Positions 18,752 through 27,636 of a stretch of DNA of 64,000 bases are shown piece by piece. This stretch comes from Tolypothrix brevis GSE-NOS-MK-07-07A (GTDB lineage: Bacteria; Cyanobacteriota; Cyanobacteriia; Cyanobacteriales; Nostocaceae): contig JAHHIJ010000014.1 in assembly GCA_019358985.1 (NCBI GenBank), positions 87,265-151,264 on the forward strand, in the 5' to 3' direction. Made by a program: the position numbers and the translations under genes. Below the pieces are notes generated by a model that had not been told where the DNA came from, ran no database searches, and saw only the letters and a program-made list of their open reading frames with translations. The stretch's first letter is position 1. Every line of letters begins with the position of its first letter.

Positions 18752-21187
18752 TTACCCTTCACCTTTAGCCTGTAGGAGCGATCGCCAATCTTGGATAGCG
18801 CTCTCTGTCCACAGCCAATTATTACCTAATTTATTTGGTAAAAAATTTACCGGGTCATCTTTTACCACTAATTGTCGCAGTTTGACAGCTTCAGTCAAAT
18901 ATTGCGATCGCTTACTCTCTGGCTGTTGATTTGCAGATTTATACAACCCTAAAGCTAATCCGGCATAGGAAGTCAAAGCCTCCGGTGTCGCTACGGGGGG
19001 AGTCACTGCTGTTGGGGTATAGCCAGATTTATTTTCCTGTTTGAGAGCCAAATTCAAGGCTTTGAACCAAGAATCATTAGCCCGATTCATATTACCTTCT
19101 GCGTAGTAAGCAAATCCTAAAGCGTTTGTATACAAAAGCGAGTCTGGTTTGGCTTTCACAGCAGTTTCCCAATAACGGCGGGCATCATCAACGCTGTATG
19201 TTTTATCACCAGTTTGCAGAGCTTGCCACGCAACTCGCCCTTTCAGAAAATTAACAGCTGGATCGTTAGCTTGGGATGACGGAATCAAATTCAGAGCAGC
19301 TTGTGCAGCCGGCAATGCATTTCGCGTGGGGCTGAGTAGTTCTTCCACAGCTTGTAGCCCACCTTGCAAGTCACCCTGAGCCAATTTCTGAGTAGCGGTG
19401 GCAGTGACGATTCTCGTCGGAGATGTCTTTAAGTCGATTTCTGGGGTATTATTTGGAATTGGTTGGTTTGGAATTTCTGGTAGCTCGGAAAAGTTGGGAA
19501 ATTGTCGTTGCCATAACGAACTTAAACCGATCGCCAGAGCGATCGCACCAACTCCGACAACGCTAACAATCGCCCACAATCGCGGTTTTGCCCGACGTTT
19601 GGTGCTTGTTTGCACTTTCGGGATAGGTGCTACTTGCGGGTTATTTGCATTATCCAAATCTCCCCATAGCGAAGTTTCGCTATCCACAGAACTCATGTCT
19701 CCTGGAATCAGTCTTCCCAAGATATTATCTTCTTGAGGCTTTGGTATCAATTCCGCAGTGACATAAGGTTGCTCATTTGCTGCATTTTGATGATCAATTT
19801 GCCGAAACAAATCGGAAACGATCGCTGAATCCTCTTCATAGTTTGAGTCATCATACTCAATTTCATCAACCAAATCACCCCAAGTATCTTCACCTAGCCA
19901 GTCCAAGCCAGAAGGGATATCCTCCATTGGTGAAGGCATTTCCAGATCATTTGCCCCACCAGAATACATGGAAGTTCCCATCAAGCGGGGATTGTACTCA
20001 CCAAAGGACTCGACATTTTCGCCTAAACTAATTTCCGGTGTTAAGTTACCATCAAATTTCGGATCGAGATATAAAATCGGTAATGCCCAGTACGTCTGAA
20101 GAGAACCATAAGCTGAAATTAAGCCTTGGCGCACTCGACTGACGCACAAATCTACGGGATATCCCTGACTCAAGTTGCGGTAAAACAATTGTGTCAGTGT
20201 CAGCGCTACTTCATCGGGAATGCGTTCTGACATTGCCAAAACGCTTCTGATACCGCGTTTGACCAAGCTTTCGGCTAAGTTGCGTTCCCCCGTGTCAGCA
20301 GCGGGATCGGAGGTAGCAGTGTATGCCCCCAAACACGAGTTAAACACTGCCATTTGAATGTTATTGTTAACCAGCAACCCTGCCAAATCGTCGCCACTGA
20401 GAGTTTCTGTTAAACCAGTTCTGTTATTTACAAGATAAATTTCGCCGCCGTTGGGTCCTAAATTACTATGACCAGAGTAATGCAGAATGTGGTATCGTCC
20501 TTGTTCTAAGGCTTGGGTTAATTCTTCTCGTCCTGGTTGTTCTAACAGGGTAAGTTCGATTTCTGGGAGATAATCGCCAATTTCCGAAAAGCGTGGTGAT
20601 TGATGGCGAAGTTCAGCTTGCAGCCTGGCTGCCTCTTCTTTGAGCAAATCCAGACGGACTAAATCTGTGGGAGAAGCGATCGCCATTAAGACTTTGATCC
20701 CACCTTCTTCTAAAGGTGTTGGTATATTTGTTGATCGTAGGCGAGATGGCAGGTGAATTCCGGTTTGAAAGCGAGAAAAAGCAATATAAGGTCCTGTTGC
20801 CAAGGGGCGATCGCCTGCGTGCATCACTTCCCAAGGTAAACGCGCTAATCTGATATCTTTTAGTCCTAACCGTAGGCGCAATACATCTCGCTGATTCTGG
20901 GCAATACCCTGGGCTGTAATCCAACTATCTCTGAGAGTGCCTTTAAACAGTTCTTTATAAAATTGTTGACCCAAAGCCACCAAGTTGACATTAAGAGCGA
21001 TCGCATCTCCTTGCAACACCGACTTCAACGGATCATTCATCAAATGCCCCGCTGCCGCCAACCAATCAGCTACAGGCCAAGTTACTAATTCTTCTGCCAA
21101 TGGCACCCCAGGCGCGACTTGTTCCGTCCGCACCAAGTAGCCATTCTGCCCTACTGGGGTTACGGAAATATGAAATTCCTGGGTCAC
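18752..21187 (-). CDS. hetF: HetF, CHAT-domain regulator of heterocyst differentiation
   Basis: 811 residues, GTG start with AGGAGAA upstream. A CHAT (caspase-like) domain spans about 130-390, with the His in HYSGHSNLGPNGG (about 240) and the Cys in VFNSCLGAY (about 285). A linker follows, then one membrane helix (about 545-570, VGVGAIALAIGLSSL) and a C-terminal TPR-like region. The start MTQEFHISVTPVGQN matches Nostoc HetF as remembered. HetF is required for heterocyst formation and affects HetR and patterning; its catalytic dyad is present here. The NsiR1-type array lies directly upstream in the opposite direction, as in Nostoc sp. PCC 7120. Confidence 0.9.
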   Translation of the reverse strand: MTQEFHISVTPVGQNGYLVRTEQVAPGVPLAEELVTWPVADWLAAAGHLMNDPLKSVLQGDAIALNVNLVALGQQFYKELFKGTLRDSWITAQGIAQNQRDVLRLRLGLKDIRLARLPWEVMHAGDRPLATGPYIAFSRFQTGIHLPSRLRSTNIPTPLEEGGIKVLMAIASPTDLVRLDLLKEEAARLQAELRHQSPRFSEIGDYLPEIELTLLEQPGREELTQALEQGRYHILHYSGHSNLGPNGGEIYLVNNRTGLTETLSGDDLAGLLVNNNIQMAVFNSCLGAYTATSDPAADTGERNLAESLVKRGIRSVLAMSERIPDEVALTLTQLFYRNLSQGYPVDLCVSRVRQGLISAYGSLQTYWALPILYLDPKFDGNLTPEISLGENVESFGEYNPRLMGTSMYSGGANDLEMPSPMEDIPSGLDWLGEDTWGDLVDEIEYDDSNYEEDSAIVSDLFRQIDHQNAANEQPYVTAELIPKPQEDNILGRLIPGDMSSVDSETSLWGDLDNANNPQVAPIPKVQTSTKRRAKPRLWAIVSVVGVGAIALAIGLSSLWQRQFPNFSELPEIPNQPIPNNTPEIDLKTSPTRIVTATATQKLAQGDLQGGLQAVEELLSPTRNALPAAQAALNLIPSSQANDPAVNFLKGRVAWQALQTGDKTYSVDDARRYWETAVKAKPDSLLYTNALGFAYYAEGNMNRANDSWFKALNLALKQENKSGYTPTAVTPPVATPEALTSYAGLALGLYKSANQQPESKRSQYLTEAVKLRQLVVKDDPVNFLPNKLGNNWLWTESAIQDWRSLLQAKGEG

Positions 21188-21372
21188 AACTTCTCCTGTT
21201 CGCCTCCTAAATCTGGTTTGAAACGTGGTTCATTTTCAAATAGATATTTCCCTTGCTCTGATACTTTAGATGCATCTTGACACTTAATGTTTCTGATTTG
21301 AGTTCTTTTGCGTTGCTCCCTGTTTACAACTTTATCCGGATTGCAATGATTCCGCCCAGAACACTTTATTGG

Positions 21373-21432
21373 TAGATGCACCTTGATCTTCAATTCCCCC
21401 GGTTGGCTTTACACCCAAGTCGGGGGTTTTTT
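21373..21432 (+). ncRNA. nsiR1: NsiR1-type small RNA, copy 1 (hetF-proximal)
   Basis: TCCGGA at 21335-21340, then 32 bases, then TAGATGCACC, where transcription is predicted to start. A GC-rich hairpin (CCCCCGGTTGG against CCAAGTCGGGGG) with six T's ends it, about 60 nt. It lies antisense to the likely hetF leader, 185 bases before the hetF start. Stem and sequence diverge somewhat from the other copies (CCTTGATCTTCA instead of CCCTGATAACTCA). Confidence 0.8.
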
Positions 21433-21621
21433 ATGTCTAACCATGAACTCACGTATTTTTAAAAGACTAAATTTAGCCAGATAATGGCATCTAAATTTAT
21501 CTAATTTACTAAGTATATCCGGAACTGCCACCGAATCACGTTTTGTTTTACACACAGTTGCTATGTCCGCTTTTCTGAATTTATCCGGAGCATGATTGTT
21601 AAACCGAGAACAATTAATTGG

Positions 21622-21677
21622 TAGATGCACCCTGATAACTCACTTCCCTAGTTGGCTTACGCCACTGGGGAATTTTT
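21622..21677 (+). ncRNA. nsiR1: NsiR1-type small RNA, copy 2
   Basis: TCCGGA at 21584-21589, the same spacing to TAGATGCACC, conserved CCTGATAACTCA, then a hairpin (TTCCCTAGTTGGC with GCCACTGGGGAA) and five T's. It is the last unit before the TnpB transposon. Confidence 0.8.
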
Positions 21678-21760
21678 GTGTTTAATCAAACAATAGTATC
21701 TTATAGTCTCAGTATTTTCTGACTGACCCATATAGTTATCTTGCTTAACATGTGACATCT

Positions 21761-21793
21761 CCTACACTGACCCGATGACGGGTACAGTGTAGG
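21761..21793 (-). ncRNA. Right-end hairpin, candidate part of a TnpB guide (omega) RNA
   Basis: Stem of 9 plus 5 base pairs with a four-base loop and one bulge, just downstream of tnpB. In IS605 elements this region is both the transposase-recognised end and the source of the TnpB guide RNA. The guide would be the sequence beyond the left-hand border, that is NsiR1-array DNA. Inference only. Confidence 0.4.
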
Positions 21794-21810
21794 CTTCCAA
21801 GACAATCCGG

Positions 21811-22995
21811 CTATCGCTGAGGAGGCTCTTGGCTTTTGAGAACGGAATGCCCTACCGCTCTATTTTTTATATTTATCGCGGCGTTATGATCGCGATCTAA
21901 ACTGCATCCACAATTATGACAGTCATGCCATCTTACGTGCAGCTTTTTAGGAACTTTCACACCACAATTAGAGCAATCTTGACTTGTGCCAGACGCGTGA
22001 CAAAGGATAACACATAATCCAGCATTTTCGGCTTTGATTTGTAGTATCGACAGAAAGCTTGACCATCCAGCGTCCGTAATAGATTTAGCTAATCGGGTAC
22101 GTGCAAGTCCTTTTACATTCAAATCTTCAACCGCAATAACATCATATTTTTTCAACAGATTGTTAGCGGTTTTAAAGTGAAAGTCTTTCCTTTTATCCGC
22201 AACTTTCTTGTGTTGCTTCCCTAATTGTTTGACAGCTTTATTTCTTTTGTTGCTTCCCTTTTTTCTGCGAGATACTCGTTTTTGGATAACCCGTAAACGC
22301 TTTTGAGCTTTTCGATAATACTGTGGAATTTTTACTACATCATTATCGGAAGTAGTCAAGAATTCTTTTAAACCAACATCAATACCAGTTATAGAATCAG
22401 GGTTGAAATCAGGCTTGATAGTCGGAACAGTTTTATCCTCTAAGCTCAAAGTTGCATAGTACCCATCGGCTTTTTTGGTGATAGAACAAGTCTTTATCTT
22501 GAATCCATCAGGTATCGCACGATGTTGAATTAGCTTCACTTTCCCAAACTTAGGAAGAGTTATAAAGCCACTATCAATGCAATCATCCTTCATGGATGTA
22601 TACGTAAAGGTTTTGTATTGGTTAGAAGCTTTGAATCTTGGTTTTCCGCTTCGTTTCCCATTACAATCTCCACCCAGGAATCTAAGATAAGCTAATTCCA
22701 CTCGTTTCGCTGCATTTTGCAAAACTTGCGAGTGAATTTCCTTGTACCACGGTCTGTCCTTCTTTAATTGAGGTAATGAGTTTTGTTGGCTATAGTAATT
22801 TGGATTATTTCGTAACTCCCGTAAATGGCAAACAAATAAAGAACAAGAATTGATAGAACATCGATTTTCTTCATACCATCGAAAACGGTCAGCTAGCAAA
22901 TAGTTGTATTGACAACGTAGCATGTCTAGCCATCTGTCAATTTGAGTTATTTGCTGTTTTGTTGGACGCAATCGGTATTGATATGAAGTTCTCAT
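21811..22995 (-). CDS. tnpB: TnpB, RNA-guided nuclease of IS605 type
   Basis: 394 residues, start [15 protein letters not shown], the usual TnpB opening. RuvC-I Asp in GIDVGLKEF (about 200), RuvC-II Glu in AVEDLNVKG, a four-Cys zinc ribbon (DCSNCG and CHNCGCS) and the RuvC-III Asp in [10 protein letters not shown] are all intact, so nuclease activity is plausible. Length is normal. The gene starts 56 bases from a divergent small gene. Confidence 0.92.
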   Translation of the reverse strand: MRTSYQYRLRPTKQQITQIDRWLDMLRCQYNYLLADRFRWYEENRCSINSCSLFVCHLRELRNNPNYYSQQNSLPQLKKDRPWYKEIHSQVLQNAAKRVELAYLRFLGGDCNGKRSGKPRFKASNQYKTFTYTSMKDDCIDSGFITLPKFGKVKLIQHRAIPDGFKIKTCSITKKADGYYATLSLEDKTVPTIKPDFNPDSITGIDVGLKEFLTTSDNDVVKIPQYYRKAQKRLRVIQKRVSRRKKGSNKRNKAVKQLGKQHKKVADKRKDFHFKTANNLLKKYDVIAVEDLNVKGLARTRLAKSITDAGWSSFLSILQIKAENAGLCVILCHASGTSQDCSNCGVKVPKKLHVRWHDCHNCGCSLDRDHNAAINIKNRAVGHSVLKSQEPPQR

Positions 22996-23051
22996 TTGTT
23001 TTACCTCCTACAAATATGATAACATCAACGTATGGCTGCTGGGTGGATTAC

Positions 23052-23216
23052 ATGAAAGAATGTAGAATAAGTTTGCGAATATCGACACGAAGAATGAATA
23101 AATTTAGAAACTATGCGGCAAATAAAGATAAAACGCTAACCCAATTGATAGAAGAGTATATCGATTTACTTCCAGATACAAAGATTGGCAATTCGTCACC
23201 GACCGACCACCAATAA
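23052..23216 (+). CDS. Small ribbon-helix-helix-like protein divergent from tnpB
   Basis: 54 residues from MKECRISLRISTRR; a longer in-frame reading from 22959 would overlap tnpB and is not favoured. A short strand, then two helices (RMNKFRNYAANKDKTL, then IEEYIDLLP), looks like an Arc/CopG-type DNA-binding fold. The ending IDLLPDTKIGNSS is matched by IDSLPNAKIGNSS in the small protein beside the other TnpB (29745-29918). It may regulate tnpB or bind the element ends. Confidence 0.6.
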   Translation: MKECRISLRISTRRMNKFRNYAANKDKTLTQLIEEYIDLLPDTKIGNSSPTDHQ

Positions 23217-23245
23217 TGACCTGCGGTTATTATTGGTGGTCGGTC
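23201..23245. terminator. Long hairpin at the end of the small gene
   Basis: A 17-bp perfect inverted repeat: GACCGACCACCAATAAT, an 11-base loop, then its complement. It overlaps the last codons of the ribbon-helix-helix gene. There is no long T-run, so it may serve as a terminator or as an end structure of the transposon. Confidence 0.6.
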
Positions 23246-23329
23246 ACTTCCTCATTGCCCACCTTATATCCCGCCACTGATTTTGGTTACAAAATTCAGG
23301 TGGGGGACTTACGGTGTTTAGTTAACTAG

Positions 23330-23372
23330 TAGATGCACCCCGATAACTCAACTCCCTAGCTGGCTTATTTTT
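23330..23372 (+). pseudogene. Decayed NsiR1-type unit (copy 3) at the transposon border
   Basis: TAGATGCACCCCGATAACTCA is conserved, but no TCCGGA lies upstream because transposon sequence begins at about 23313. The 3' arm of the hairpin is missing (CCCTAGCTGGC is followed directly by T-rich DNA). It is probably silent. Confidence 0.7.
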
Positions 23373-23449
23373 CTTATTTTAGATAAAAAATCACATCTTA
23401 GACAGATACTATCCGGATGATGTTAGTTAGCTATAGAAGAATTAATTGG

Positions 23450-23507
23450 TAGATGCACCCTGATAACTCACTCCCCCACGTTAGCTTACGCTTACTGGGG
23501 GATTTTT
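23450..23507 (+). ncRNA. nsiR1: NsiR1-type small RNA, copy 4
   Basis: TCCGGA at 23412-23417 with the invariant spacing; TAGATGCACCCTGATAACTC; hairpin CTCCCCCACGTTAGC with GCTTACTGGGGG; then five T's. Confidence 0.8.
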
Positions 23508-23628
23508 GTCTTTTTGACACATTTGTTAAAACTGATGTTGATACTAGATACTTGGTATCGGCACAAACCTCTTTTATGTTCTTAATTTTATCCGGAACAT
23601 ACTGCTTTCTCTAAGAACAGTTAATTGG

Positions 23629-23686
23629 TAGATGCACCCTGATAACTCACCCCCCTAGTTGGTTGCCACCCGCTGGGGGATTTTTT
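23629..23686 (+). ncRNA. nsiR1: NsiR1-type small RNA, copy 5
   Basis: TCCGGA at 23591-23596 with the invariant spacing; conserved 5' part; a weaker hairpin (CCCCCTAG with CTGGGGG around a large loop) and six T's. Confidence 0.78.
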
Positions 23687-23972
23687 ATTTGGTATATTAA
23701 TTAACATTATTTTCAAGTTGTCAGCTTGGCGACGATAGAAATATTTCTTAGCAATACTTTACTAAACAGATTTTTCACTTCTTCACTTAATAGAACAGCC
23801 AAGAACGCAAATATTACAAACAAAAACGTGAATTTAAGTAGAGACGTGACCGTGGAACGTCTTTACTCCTAGTGGGTGCTTTCTTGTTTACTACGTAATA
23901 TGCCAAGTGTTTTTTTAAGAGGTTCTCAATTTTATCCGGAGTATACTGATTTCTCTAGGAACAAGTAATTGG

Positions 23973-24030
23973 TAGATGCACCCTGATAACTCACTCCCCT
24001 AATTGGTTTATACCAACTAGGGGGTTTTTT
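23973..24030 (+). ncRNA. nsiR1: NsiR1-type small RNA, copy 6
   Basis: TCCGGA at 23935-23940 with the invariant spacing; hairpin CCCCTAATTGG-TTTATA-CCAACTAGGGG followed by six T's. From here to copy 9 the repeats are nearly identical, pointing to recent duplication. Confidence 0.85.
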
Positions 24031-24105
24031 ATGACAAAAAATCACAAAAATTTTATACACCAATTTCTCCGGAGGAGAGTATATAACCTGAGAACAAGTA
24101 ATTGG

Positions 24106-24163
24106 TAGATGCACCCTGATAACTCACTCCCCTAATTGGTTTATACCAACTAGGGGGTTTTTT
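24106..24163 (+). ncRNA. nsiR1: NsiR1-type small RNA, copy 7
   Basis: TCCGGA at 24068-24073 with the invariant spacing; the same hairpin and T-run as copy 6. The unit repeats every 133 bases between copies 6, 7 and 8. Confidence 0.85.
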
Positions 24164-24238
24164 ATGACAAAAAATCACAAAAATTTTATACACCATTTCA
24201 TCCGGAAGAGAGTATATAACCTGAGAACAAGTAATTGG

Positions 24239-24296
24239 TAGATGCACCCTGATAACTCACTCCCCTAGTTGGTTTATACCAACTAGGGGGTTTTTT
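24239..24296 (+). ncRNA. nsiR1: NsiR1-type small RNA, copy 8
   Basis: TCCGGA at 24201-24206 with the invariant spacing; the hairpin CCCCTAGTTGG-TTTATA-CCAACTAGGGG is perfectly paired here; six T's. Confidence 0.85.
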
Positions 24297-24362
24297 ATGA
24301 CAAAAATTTTTATACACCAATTTCTCCGGAGGAGAGTATATAACCTGAGAACAAGTAATTGG

Positions 24363-24420
24363 TAGATGCACCCTGATAACTCACTCCCCTAATTGGTTTA
24401 TACCAACTAGGGGTTTTTTT
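24363..24420 (+). ncRNA. nsiR1: NsiR1-type small RNA, copy 9 (distal)
   Basis: TCCGGA at 24325-24330 with the invariant spacing; hairpin as in copy 6 and seven T's. It is the last unit of the array; unrelated sequence with an AAGCGTTTCAACGCTT palindrome follows. Confidence 0.85.
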
Positions 24421-24554
24421 ATGAATTCTGAAGAAAACTAGTAGTAAGCGTTTCAACGCTTATTCTATAATCTAATTCACGTATCAAAATGAATAAAGAC
24501 GTTCCAGCGGAACGTCTCTACAATATGTGTCATTTGGCGAATATGATATTAAAT

Positions 24555-24782
24555 CTATTTCGTCACTTCAAAGGATGTTACTTCTAGAACCTGACCAATC
24601 ATCGCAACGGTCATCACATCATCACGAACTTTTCCTGTGACTTTTGCTTTTTGTCCGGCTTGAAGTAAGTTTTTGTCAGCACCCCTAAGGATTTCGTAGG
24701 TAACGCCATCGTCTGTAACAAGCGCCCAAGCGCCTGTGCCAATATCACGGTGTTGGATAGTGCCTGTAACTGTAATGCTCAT
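24555..24782 (-). CDS. DUF5818 / OB-fold-like small protein
   Basis: 75 residues. The pattern VTGTIQHRDIGTGAWALVTDDG, then a hydrophobic strand and KVTGKVRDDVMTVAMIGQVLEV, suggests a five-stranded OB-type barrel as in DUF5818. There is no signal peptide. Function unknown. It precedes the subtilase gene on the same strand but a 39-bp repeat array lies between them. Confidence 0.6.
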   Translation of the reverse strand: MSITVTGTIQHRDIGTGAWALVTDDGVTYEILRGADKNLLQAGQKAKVTGKVRDDVMTVAMIGQVLEVTSFEVTK

Positions 24783-24806
24783 ATTATTCTAAGTCCTGAT
24801 TTTGAA

Positions 24807-25005
24807 GTAGAGACGTTCCGGCGGAACGTCTGTACGAAAAAAGCGGTAGAGACGTTCCCCCGGAACGTCTGTACGAAAAAAGCGGTAGAGACGTTCCGGC
24901 GGAATGTCTGTACGGAAAAAGCGGTAGAGACGTTCCGGCGGAATGTCTGTACGGAAAAAGCGGTAGAGACGTTCCCCCGGAACGTCTGTACGGAAAAAAC
25001 GGTAG
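24807..25005. repeat. Five tandem copies of a 39-bp hairpin repeat
   Basis: Units begin at 24807, 24846, 24885, 24924 and 24963, exactly 39 bases apart, with five bases of a sixth. Each contains the palindrome GACGTTCC-GGCGG-AACGTC (some with CCCC centre or AATGTC) and a GTACGAAAAAAGCG linker. Because 39 is a multiple of three, a spurious 13-residue-repeat reading frame runs through it. Single copies of the palindrome occur at about 24500 and 51843. Confidence 0.9.
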
Positions 25006-25015
25006 TCTTCTACAC

Positions 25016-26875
25016 TTACACTGCTTGTTCCTGATTTTTCAGGGCTAACCTAGCAAGTCCATAACAAAGTAGGGCGTTGATGATGAGGAAAAGGCGTGAC
25101 CAAACACCATTTCCTAAGCCCCAAACTGCTGGGTCGAAAAATGCGCTGACTCCTAGACATGCGGCTACACCTAAGGTGGAACCGACTGCAAACCATTTCC
25201 AGGTGGGATTTCCTAGTAGCAACGCCATTAAAATAATCGGAATCAAGACGCTGGCAAACAAAGGATTAAAAGCATCTGTTCCCTGAAGCGCGTTGCCGAG
25301 TTCGGGAATTGAACTGCCCAAGACGCGGAAGGGCCATTGGGGAACGTCAAAGATATAAATGCCTTTCAAAAAGAATAACCCAGAACTGCCGGCGACCAAG
25401 CCACTAGCTAAAGACCAACTCCAAGTAAAGGGGAAGTAAACCCGTAAAAACCAAGCTAGCAGGTAAGAACCGACTACCATTAAAATCTTAGGTAATAGAG
25501 CGATCGCACCACCATCAATCCAAAAGCCTGGGTTAATATAACCGTTATCCCGTAACCACGCAAAGAAATCTTGGAAGGTGATTTGCCCAATTACTGCACG
25601 TTTAACTGCTGCATCAGCATTCAGTTGTCCGGCGCCGTAGTAGTTCAAAGTATCTTCTTTAATAGTTCTTGCCGACTCCTTAAGGACTGCCAAGACTTGA
25701 TCTGGTTCTTTGATTCCAGAAGCTTCAATTAATGCTGCCACACCAGCAACGTGAGGAGCAGCCATGCTTGTACCCTGGAAGCCCATAAACACCCCAACGC
25801 CATTGTTATCGGGGTCAATGGTTTCTTGCAAAATCTTACCAGCATCACTGCCACCAGGGGCGGAGATATCTACACCAGCACCAAAGTTAGAATAAGGCGC
25901 TCTTTCGCCGTCTGCGCCTAAGGCAGAAACGCCGATAACATGAGGATAACGAGCTGGATAAGAAGCACCATTACTATTTTCGTTGCCGGCTGCGGCAATG
26001 ATAACTACGCCTTTTCTGTGGGCATAATCGATCGCATCTTTCATCAACTGGCTTTCACCACCACCACCCAAGCTCATATTAATTACATTTGCGCCTTTAT
26101 CAGCGGCAAATTTAATTGCTTCGGCAATGTCAGCAACGGTTCCACCACCAAAAGCACTCAGTACCTTCAACGGCATTAACTTGGCTTCGTAAGCAATTCC
26201 AGCGACGCCATATTTATTATTAGTCGCTTGGGCAATAGTTCCTGCAACGTGGGTGCCGTGTCCGTTATCGTCTGTGGCTTCTTCTGTGTCGTTCACAAAG
26301 TCGTAACCTGGGACAAATTTTGTCTCTTTCAAGTCACGCACGCGAGAAATACCAGTGTCAATTACTGCAACCGTGATGCCGCTACCTTTGGTTTGTAGCC
26401 ACGCACCTTCAACGTTAATGTTGTGGAGGTTCCACTGTTTGCTGTAATATTCATCGTTGGGAGCAGTTGGACTATCAGAAACTTTGGTATCGTCATCGTC
26501 TTGGGGTAGCAAAAATTCTGCGAGCCTAGCAGCTTGACCGCGATTAGGAATTTTGTAGATGTAGTTTGGCTCGATGAATTCTGTAACTTTGGCGAATGAA
26601 GATTTTCTTAAAGCTTTCAGCCGTTGCCGATCGCCTTTGATAACATACACATGATCCTTTTCGGAAAATTTGTTATCGAGTTTGGGTGTAACGTTATATT
26701 GAAGAGCGATCGCTTGCAGATTTTTCTCCACCTCAACAGCGGGGATATCTTCGCGAAAATCCAGCACAATCGTCTCAAAATCACCTTTGGCTGCTAGTCC
26801 CTGATAGTTCAGGAAACCAAATATCGCAGCACCCAGCCCGATGACAAACAAGCACAATAATATAAGCTTTCGCAT
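25016..26875 (-). CDS. Membrane-anchored subtilisin-like serine protease (S8)
   Basis: 619 residues. An N-terminal signal/anchor (1-25) and a propeptide-like region (35-110) precede the catalytic domain, whose triad is intact: Asp173 in AVIDTG, His206 in NGHGTHVAG and Ser370 in GTSMAAPHVAG; AAAGNEN (about 295-300) gives the oxyanion Asn. The last 190 residues form about five membrane helices, unusual for secreted subtilases. The protease domain should face the periplasm or outside. The substrate is unknown. Confidence 0.9.
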   Translation of the reverse strand: MRKLILLCLFVIGLGAAIFGFLNYQGLAAKGDFETIVLDFREDIPAVEVEKNLQAIALQYNVTPKLDNKFSEKDHVYVIKGDRQRLKALRKSSFAKVTEFIEPNYIYKIPNRGQAARLAEFLLPQDDDDTKVSDSPTAPNDEYYSKQWNLHNINVEGAWLQTKGSGITVAVIDTGISRVRDLKETKFVPGYDFVNDTEEATDDNGHGTHVAGTIAQATNNKYGVAGIAYEAKLMPLKVLSAFGGGTVADIAEAIKFAADKGANVINMSLGGGGESQLMKDAIDYAHRKGVVIIAAAGNENSNGASYPARYPHVIGVSALGADGERAPYSNFGAGVDISAPGGSDAGKILQETIDPDNNGVGVFMGFQGTSMAAPHVAGVAALIEASGIKEPDQVLAVLKESARTIKEDTLNYYGAGQLNADAAVKRAVIGQITFQDFFAWLRDNGYINPGFWIDGGAIALLPKILMVVGSYLLAWFLRVYFPFTWSWSLASGLVAGSSGLFFLKGIYIFDVPQWPFRVLGSSIPELGNALQGTDAFNPLFASVLIPIILMALLLGNPTWKWFAVGSTLGVAACLGVSAFFDPAVWGLGNGVWSRLFLIINALLCYGLARLALKNQEQAV

Positions 26876-27114
26876 ATTAACTTATCACCGATGAATGCGA
26901 GTTTGCTCACTACGATAACTTATCTGCGCCCTTTAGTTGATGTATTTTACACTTTAGTTACATATGTTTCATTCAGGACTTAGTAAACTTTTGCGTAAAA
27001 GCGTAGCGTTTTTTAACGCAGAGGAGCGCGGAGGTAAGCGCAAAGTGACGCAGAGTTTTTGTGATAAATTTTCGTGATTAATTCTACAAAGTTATACTTA
27101 GGACTTTTTCAACG
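26876..27114. other. Intergenic region with a dispersed repeat
   Basis: Divergent promoters for the subtilase and the next gene should lie here. It holds an ACGCAGAGGAGCGCGGAGG-type dispersed repeat near 27018-27055, present in many Nostocales intergenic regions. Nothing else is visible. Confidence 0.4.
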
Positions 27115-27531
27115 ATGGAACGCGGTCTTTTATGGTTGCCTTTATTATTCATATTTTTCTGGTTGGCTTGGCAAGGTTCCCAGGAGTATAAAAAAGTTGA
27201 GGCTTATCGGGTTTGGGCAGAAGAATTTGACCGAGCTAAGTATGATATTTACTCGGTGTTGGGTCAAAAAGGTAATGATATGACTTGGGGAAAACCCACG
27301 CCAAAAGGTTTAATTAAGTTGGAAACTTTTTCTTTGGGAGATGTTAAGGAAATCCGCCTTTTGGTAGATGAAAAAGCAGCAGATACCGAAGCTCCACCAG
27401 AAAAAGGTCGGTCTATTGAGTTGGAATTTGTCTTTTCCCCTGAAAACTCGGTGCGTGTTCCTTTTACCGAAATTCCTTTAGCTGCACAGTGGGGTAAGCA
27501 TCTTCAACAGGAATTGCAACGGATGCAGTGA
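27115..27531 (+). CDS. Hypothetical membrane-anchored protein
   Basis: 138 residues. A single N-terminal hydrophobic helix (about 4-20, LLWLPLLFIFFWLAW) is followed by a soluble domain rich in charged residues with no recognised family. The start MERGLLWLP fits a signal-anchor. It probably localises to a membrane. No operon partner is apparent; a toxin-antitoxin-like pair follows 105 bases downstream. Confidence 0.6.
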   Translation: MERGLLWLPLLFIFFWLAWQGSQEYKKVEAYRVWAEEFDRAKYDIYSVLGQKGNDMTWGKPTPKGLIKLETFSLGDVKEIRLLVDEKAADTEAPPEKGRSIELEFVFSPENSVRVPFTEIPLAAQWGKHLQQELQRMQ

Positions 27532-27636
27532 AAGTTAGGTAGAAACACGATTTATTGCGTTTTACTGATCGCTTTGCACAAGAATTGCATTGACATCAAG
27601 TTGTAAATGATATAACTAGGTTGTAGGAGGTATTAT

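Larger units (their letters stand above)
21752..23313 (-). mobile_element. IS200/IS605-type TnpB transposon inside the NsiR1 array
   Basis: Ends are approximate. The right-hand border is inferred because NsiR1 homology resumes at about 23315; just inside it lie CATTGCCC (23253-23260), a hairpin and GGGGACTT (23303-23310), also found at the end of the second TnpB element (29948-29998). The left-hand border is inferred from a subterminal hairpin at 21761-21793 (CCTACACTG-ACCCG against CGGGT-CAGTGTAGG). It carries tnpB and a small divergent gene but no tnpA, so it would need a transposase in trans. Confidence 0.65.

Noticed and set aside
24750..25034. 94-residue frame with 13-residue repeats
   Set aside because: It arises because the 39-bp repeat is a multiple of three; no binding site or domain.
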